This document shows positions 6,636 to 6,850 of a stretch of DNA of 6,850 bases, piece by piece (position 1 is the first letter of the stretch; every line of letters starts with the position of its first letter). The notes beneath the pieces were generated by a model, which saw only the letters and a program-made list of their open reading frames with translations, did not search any database and was not told the DNA's origin. This DNA is from Phycisphaerales bacterium (GTDB lineage Bacteria > Planctomycetota > Phycisphaerae > Phycisphaerales > SM1A02), in contig DOVP01000124.1 in NCBI GenBank assembly GCA_003520025.1, positions 1-6,850 on the forward strand, in the 5' to 3' direction. Position numbers and translations under genes: made by a program.

Positions 6636-6850
6636 ATGACACGGAAGGTCTACTCGACACCGGCTGAAGCACTGGACGGGTTGACCCGCGATGACATGAC
6701 CATCGCCGTTGGCGGCTTCGGGCCGTGCGGCGTTCCCGAGCAGTTGATCATCGCCCTGCGGGATTCGGGTGTCACGGAGCTGACCACGGTTTCCACCGAT
6801 GCCGGTGTTGATGACTGGGGGCTCGGCCTGCTGCTTCAGTCGCGGCAGAT
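6636..6850 (+). CDS. scoA: 3-oxoacid (succinyl-CoA:acetoacetate) CoA-transferase subunit A, N-terminal 71 residues (partial)
   Basis: Subunit A of the two-subunit enzyme that exchanges CoA between succinyl-CoA and acetoacetate in the cytoplasm, used to activate ketone bodies or short-chain 3-oxoacids. The visible part begins MTRKVYSTPAEALDGL and carries the family signature VGGFGPCGVPEQLI at 25-38. LTTVSTDAGVDDWGLGLLL (49-67) follows, the position where relatives have LTVVSNNAGVDxxGLGLLL. The GFGxCGxPE pattern is closer to ScoA/SCOT than to the AtoD branch, which usually reads GGFMGIGTP, so I use scoA; the exact substrate pair stays uncertain. The gene is open to the right edge, missing about two thirds of its usual 230 or so residues. 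Subunit B, which carries the catalytic glutamate, is expected just downstream outside the window. The ATG at 6636 is set by homology; no ribosome binding site is seen. Confidence 0.87.
   Translation, partial: MTRKVYSTPAEALDGLTRDDMTIAVGGFGPCGVPEQLIIALRDSGVTELTTVSTDAGVDDWGLGLLLQSRQ

Overview
The window looks like an ordinary chromosomal stretch from a GC-rich, diderm bacterium. I lean towards Planctomycetota, perhaps Phycisphaerae-like. The reasons are the flavour of the MetH sequence, an exported LolA-like protein in an operon with an ABC exporter, and the patchy use of Shine-Dalgarno sites (only two of six genes have a clear one). This placement is an inference; the window contains no rRNA or other marker gene. 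I see no tRNA, insertion sequence, phage gene, CRISPR array or sign of recent transfer.

Layout, left to right. (1) Positions 1-2175, minus strand: the N-terminal 725 residues of cobalamin-dependent methionine synthase (metH), running off the left edge. The homocysteine and folate modules and the cobalamin cap are present; the B12 Rossmann and reactivation modules lie outside. (2) Positions 2176-2286: a divergent intergenic region. Its most striking content is a four-tract G-quadruplex motif on the metH-sense strand. (3) Positions 2287-5328, plus strand: a tightly packed three-gene operon. It encodes an exported LolA/LppX-like protein, an ABC ATPase of the YhaQ/NatA type and its NatB/YhaP-type permease. 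The first two genes overlap by 8 nt and the last two by 4 nt (ATGA). (4) Positions 5345-6526, minus strand: a major facilitator superfamily transporter converging on the operon with only 16 nt between the stop codons. (5) Positions 6527-6635: a second divergent intergenic region. (6) From 6636, plus strand: the first 71 residues of a 3-oxoacid (succinyl-CoA:acetoacetate) CoA-transferase subunit A, running off the right edge.

The only strong functional unit is the three-gene operon: an inner-membrane ABC-2 exporter made together with a secreted protein of a fold class that often binds lipids. The other genes (one-carbon/methionine metabolism, an orphan permease, ketone-body/short-chain acyl-CoA metabolism) look like independent neighbours. 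I find no convincing new system. The best items for a second look are the G-quadruplex motif ahead of metH and the coupling of the LolA-like protein to the exporter.
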